Source: Gammaproteobacteria bacterium (GTDB taxonomy: Bacteria > Pseudomonadota > Gammaproteobacteria > Acidiferrobacterales > Acidiferrobacteraceae). Taken from it: a stretch of 8,983 nucleotides of DNA. Shown piece after piece: positions 7,609 through 8,983 of this stretch. Location: positions 1 to 8,983 of the forward strand of contig JAPTWT010000162.1 of assembly GCA_028064935.1 (NCBI GenBank), read 5' to 3'. The notes below the pieces were generated by a model. That model saw nothing but the letters and a program-made list of their open reading frames with translations. It had not been told where the DNA came from and did not search any database. Positions within the stretch are counted from its first letter, which is position 1; every line of letters begins with the position of its first letter. Position numbers and translations under genes: made by a program.

Positions 7609-8109
7609 ATGGCGGATGTCTTCAGCAAGGCCAAGCGATCGGAGGTGATGTCCCGGATCAGGGGGCGGGGCAATCGTGGTACCGAACTGGCATTTGTCGC
7701 GCTGATGAAGACGTACCGGATCACAGGCTGGCGGCGTCACCTAGCAATCGACTTGGAGCCGTTATCCGGCAGCCTTGTCACTGCTGAAGATCGAGGTCGG
7801 AGGAGAAAGGTCCGCCCCGACTTTGTCTTTCCAGCCCACCGACTGGCCATATTCATAGATGGCTGTTTTTGGCACGGGTGCCCGAAGCACTCGGGGCAAC
7901 CAGCTTCTAAGAAGGTGTTCTGGCAGAGGAAACTATCCTCCAACAAGCAGCGTGACAGGCTTGTTTCTCAGGCCCTACGAGACCAAGGATGGATTGTGTT
8001 AAGGGTCTGGGAACATGAATTGCGTAGGCCGCGTTTTGTCTATCGACGGTTACACCTTGCGCTCGAGCAGCCAAGGCAGCGGGCTTTCTCCAGAGCGAGA
8101 CGACACTGA
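7609..8109 (+). CDS. vsr: Very short patch repair endonuclease (Vsr)
   Basis: A 166-residue Vsr-family endonuclease. E. coli Vsr nicks 5' of the T in a T:G mismatch formed when 5-methylcytosine deaminates, starting short-patch repair. Visible landmarks: the N-terminal MADVFSKAKRSEVMSRIRGR typical of Vsr, the catalytic aspartate in RPDFVF (D71, equal to E. coli D51), the GCFWHGCP core (85-92) with H89 equal to H69, zinc-ligand candidates C86, C91 and H94, then FWQRKLSSNKQRDR and the VLRVWEHEL strand. Residue 84 is Asp where E. coli has His64; I recall this as the usual form outside enterobacteria. A ~17-residue insertion (about 46-67) before the catalytic Asp makes it longer than typical. AGGA at 7599-7602 with a 6-nt spacer supports ATG 7609. 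It probably protects the host against its own methylase, though a direct restriction role cannot be excluded. Confidence 0.93.
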   Translation: MADVFSKAKRSEVMSRIRGRGNRGTELAFVALMKTYRITGWRRHLAIDLEPLSGSLVTAEDRGRRRKVRPDFVFPAHRLAIFIDGCFWHGCPKHSGQPASKKVFWQRKLSSNKQRDRLVSQALRDQGWIVLRVWEHELRRPRFVYRRLHLALEQPRQRAFSRARRH

Positions 8110-8983
8110 TGGGAGCGCTTGAGGACTTCGCACGTGTGGCGGCCCGGACTAGCCGGATCTGTACTGTTCCACCAACGCTAGTGGGATTGGTATTGTGATA
8201 GTGACTGGCCTGGATCGGCAGCAGGAAGGTCGCGACCACCGCGTGGCGGTGCGGCTGGACGTGGCCACTGTTTTGGGTGTGGGAAGCCTGAGTGCAGCGG
8301 AACTTTCTGGACGGGTTGGCGCTAATGGTGATGCTCTCGGGCGCCTGATGCGTTTGCTCGCGGCCATGGGCATCTTCGAGGAAACGGCGCCCATGGTCTT
8401 CAGCAACAACAAGTTGTCCCGCTGTCTTTGTAGCGACGACCGCCGGAGCGTTCGGGCCATGATCCTGATGCACAATTCGGAGGCCATGAGCCGTCCCTGG
8501 TGCGAGCAATTGGAAGCTGGCATCCGTAGCGGCTCGCCGCCATTTCAGCTCAGCCACGGGGAGGATCTGTTTGATTACTTGGACCATCACGTCGACTTCG
8601 ACCAACTGTTTTCGGAGGCCATGGACAGCGTTGAAGCCTTGGCCGGCGACGGTTTTGCCACTGACCTGGATTGGGGCAGGTTTGATCGCATTATCGATGT
8701 TGGTGGCTCGCGTGGTACCAAGGCGCTTACGATCCTGAAACGCCATCCCAAGCTATCGGCATTGATTGTGGACCGGCCCCAGGTCGTGGACGAAGCCACA
8801 CGGTACTGGCAAATCACCACACAGAGGGCGTCGAACGCCTTCACTTTCAGGCCGGAGACCTGCTCGAAGCGATTCCTGCAGCGGCGGGCCCGAAAGACAT
8901 CTATCTGCTCTCGGCGGTGCTGCACGGCTTTGACGACAATACCTGCGTACGAGCAATACAGAAGCTCCGCGAAGCCATCGGCA
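8109..8983 (+). pseudogene. Frameshifted family-2 O-methyltransferase, 3' end cut
   Basis: Remnant of a SAM-dependent O-methyltransferase of the acetylserotonin/plant-type family 2, which methylates small-molecule hydroxyls. Three reading frames must be joined. Frame 0 opens at ATG 8109 (TGATG with the vsr stop) and ends at consecutive stops TGA-TAG-TGA (8196-8204). Frame 2, from about 8195, carries the dimerisation/winged-helix part (LSAAELSGRVGANGDALGRL) and the SAM motif IIDVGGSRG at about 8693-8719. Frame 1, from about 8812, carries the rest: FQAGDLLEAIPAAAGPKDIY and LLSAVLHGFDD with the conserved catalytic His. Adding one A to AAA (8811-8813) restores the second junction; one base near 8196 restores the first. 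The SAM glycine loop has Ser where GGG is usual, and HDWDD is changed to HGFDD, both consistent with decay. The window ends before the C-terminus. Assignment of the 29-codon 5' piece to this gene is tentative; GTG 8195 or 8201 could be an alternative start. Confidence 0.7.

Noticed and set aside
903..8109. DISARM or BREX system
   Set aside because: A cytosine methylase and helicase-like ATPase are present. However, there is no DUF1998 protein, phospholipase-D protein or drmA/drmB-like gene, and no pglZ or brxC-like gene.
7907..8746. 279-codon minus-strand frame over the right flank
   Set aside because: The plus strand over the same bases encodes clear O-methyltransferase signatures (dimerisation region, DVGG SAM motif). 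The antisense product resembles nothing known to me.
8806..8826. Programmed -1 frameshift in the O-methyltransferase
   Set aside because: The sequence around AAATCACC is not a slippery X-XXY-YYZ heptamer. A second, separate frame break near 8196 makes gene decay or read error more likely.
1..8983. CRISPR arrays, tRNA or rRNA genes, insertion sequences
   Set aside because: No regularly spaced repeats, cloverleaf-like segments, transposase frames or paired terminal inverted repeats were seen on reading both strands.

Overview
The window is GC-rich chromosomal or integrative-element DNA, most likely from a proteobacterium. This rests on the high GC third positions, the Shine-Dalgarno/ATGA-coupled gene packing and the type of accessory genes; I cannot name a genus. 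It carries one compact, intact, rightward six-gene operon (649-8109) flanked on both sides by frameshifted genes.

Left flank (1-648): a short frameshifted gene resembling the small DUF7706-type proteins of integrative elements (7-241), then about 400 bp with no gene I can support. This stretch holds a perfect 6-bp inverted repeat (381-399) and, just before the operon, a candidate promoter and operator.

Core (649-8109), all on the + strand with overlaps or gaps of no more than 8 bp: an 85-aa XRE-type helix-turn-helix regulator; a 579-aa C5-cytosine DNA methyltransferase with all key motifs and a ~140-residue C-terminal extension; a MutL/MORC-like GHKL ATPase; a Z1-domain SF2-helicase-like ATPase; a DUF4420-type PD-(D/E)XK nuclease; and a Vsr-type very-short-patch endonuclease. 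This matches the class of predicted restriction-modification systems built around prokaryotic MORC/paraMORC ATPases, described from gene-neighbourhood analysis by Iyer, Abhiman and Aravind (2008). The methyltransferase would mark self DNA. The GHKL ATPase and Z1 motor would sense or remodel unmodified or foreign DNA, and the PD-(D/E)XK protein would cut it. Vsr would repair T:G mismatches left by 5-methylcytosine deamination, or act as a second nuclease. The regulator probably delays or limits expression. The set looks like a mismatch-repair machine (MutL, helicase, MutH-like nuclease) turned to defence.

Right flank (8109-8983): a family-2 (acetylserotonin-type) SAM-dependent O-methyltransferase gene, apparently broken by two 1-nt deletions and cut off by the window edge. 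The contrast between an intact ~7.5-kb cassette and broken neighbours on both sides is the clearest sign that the cassette is a selected, recently acquired module.
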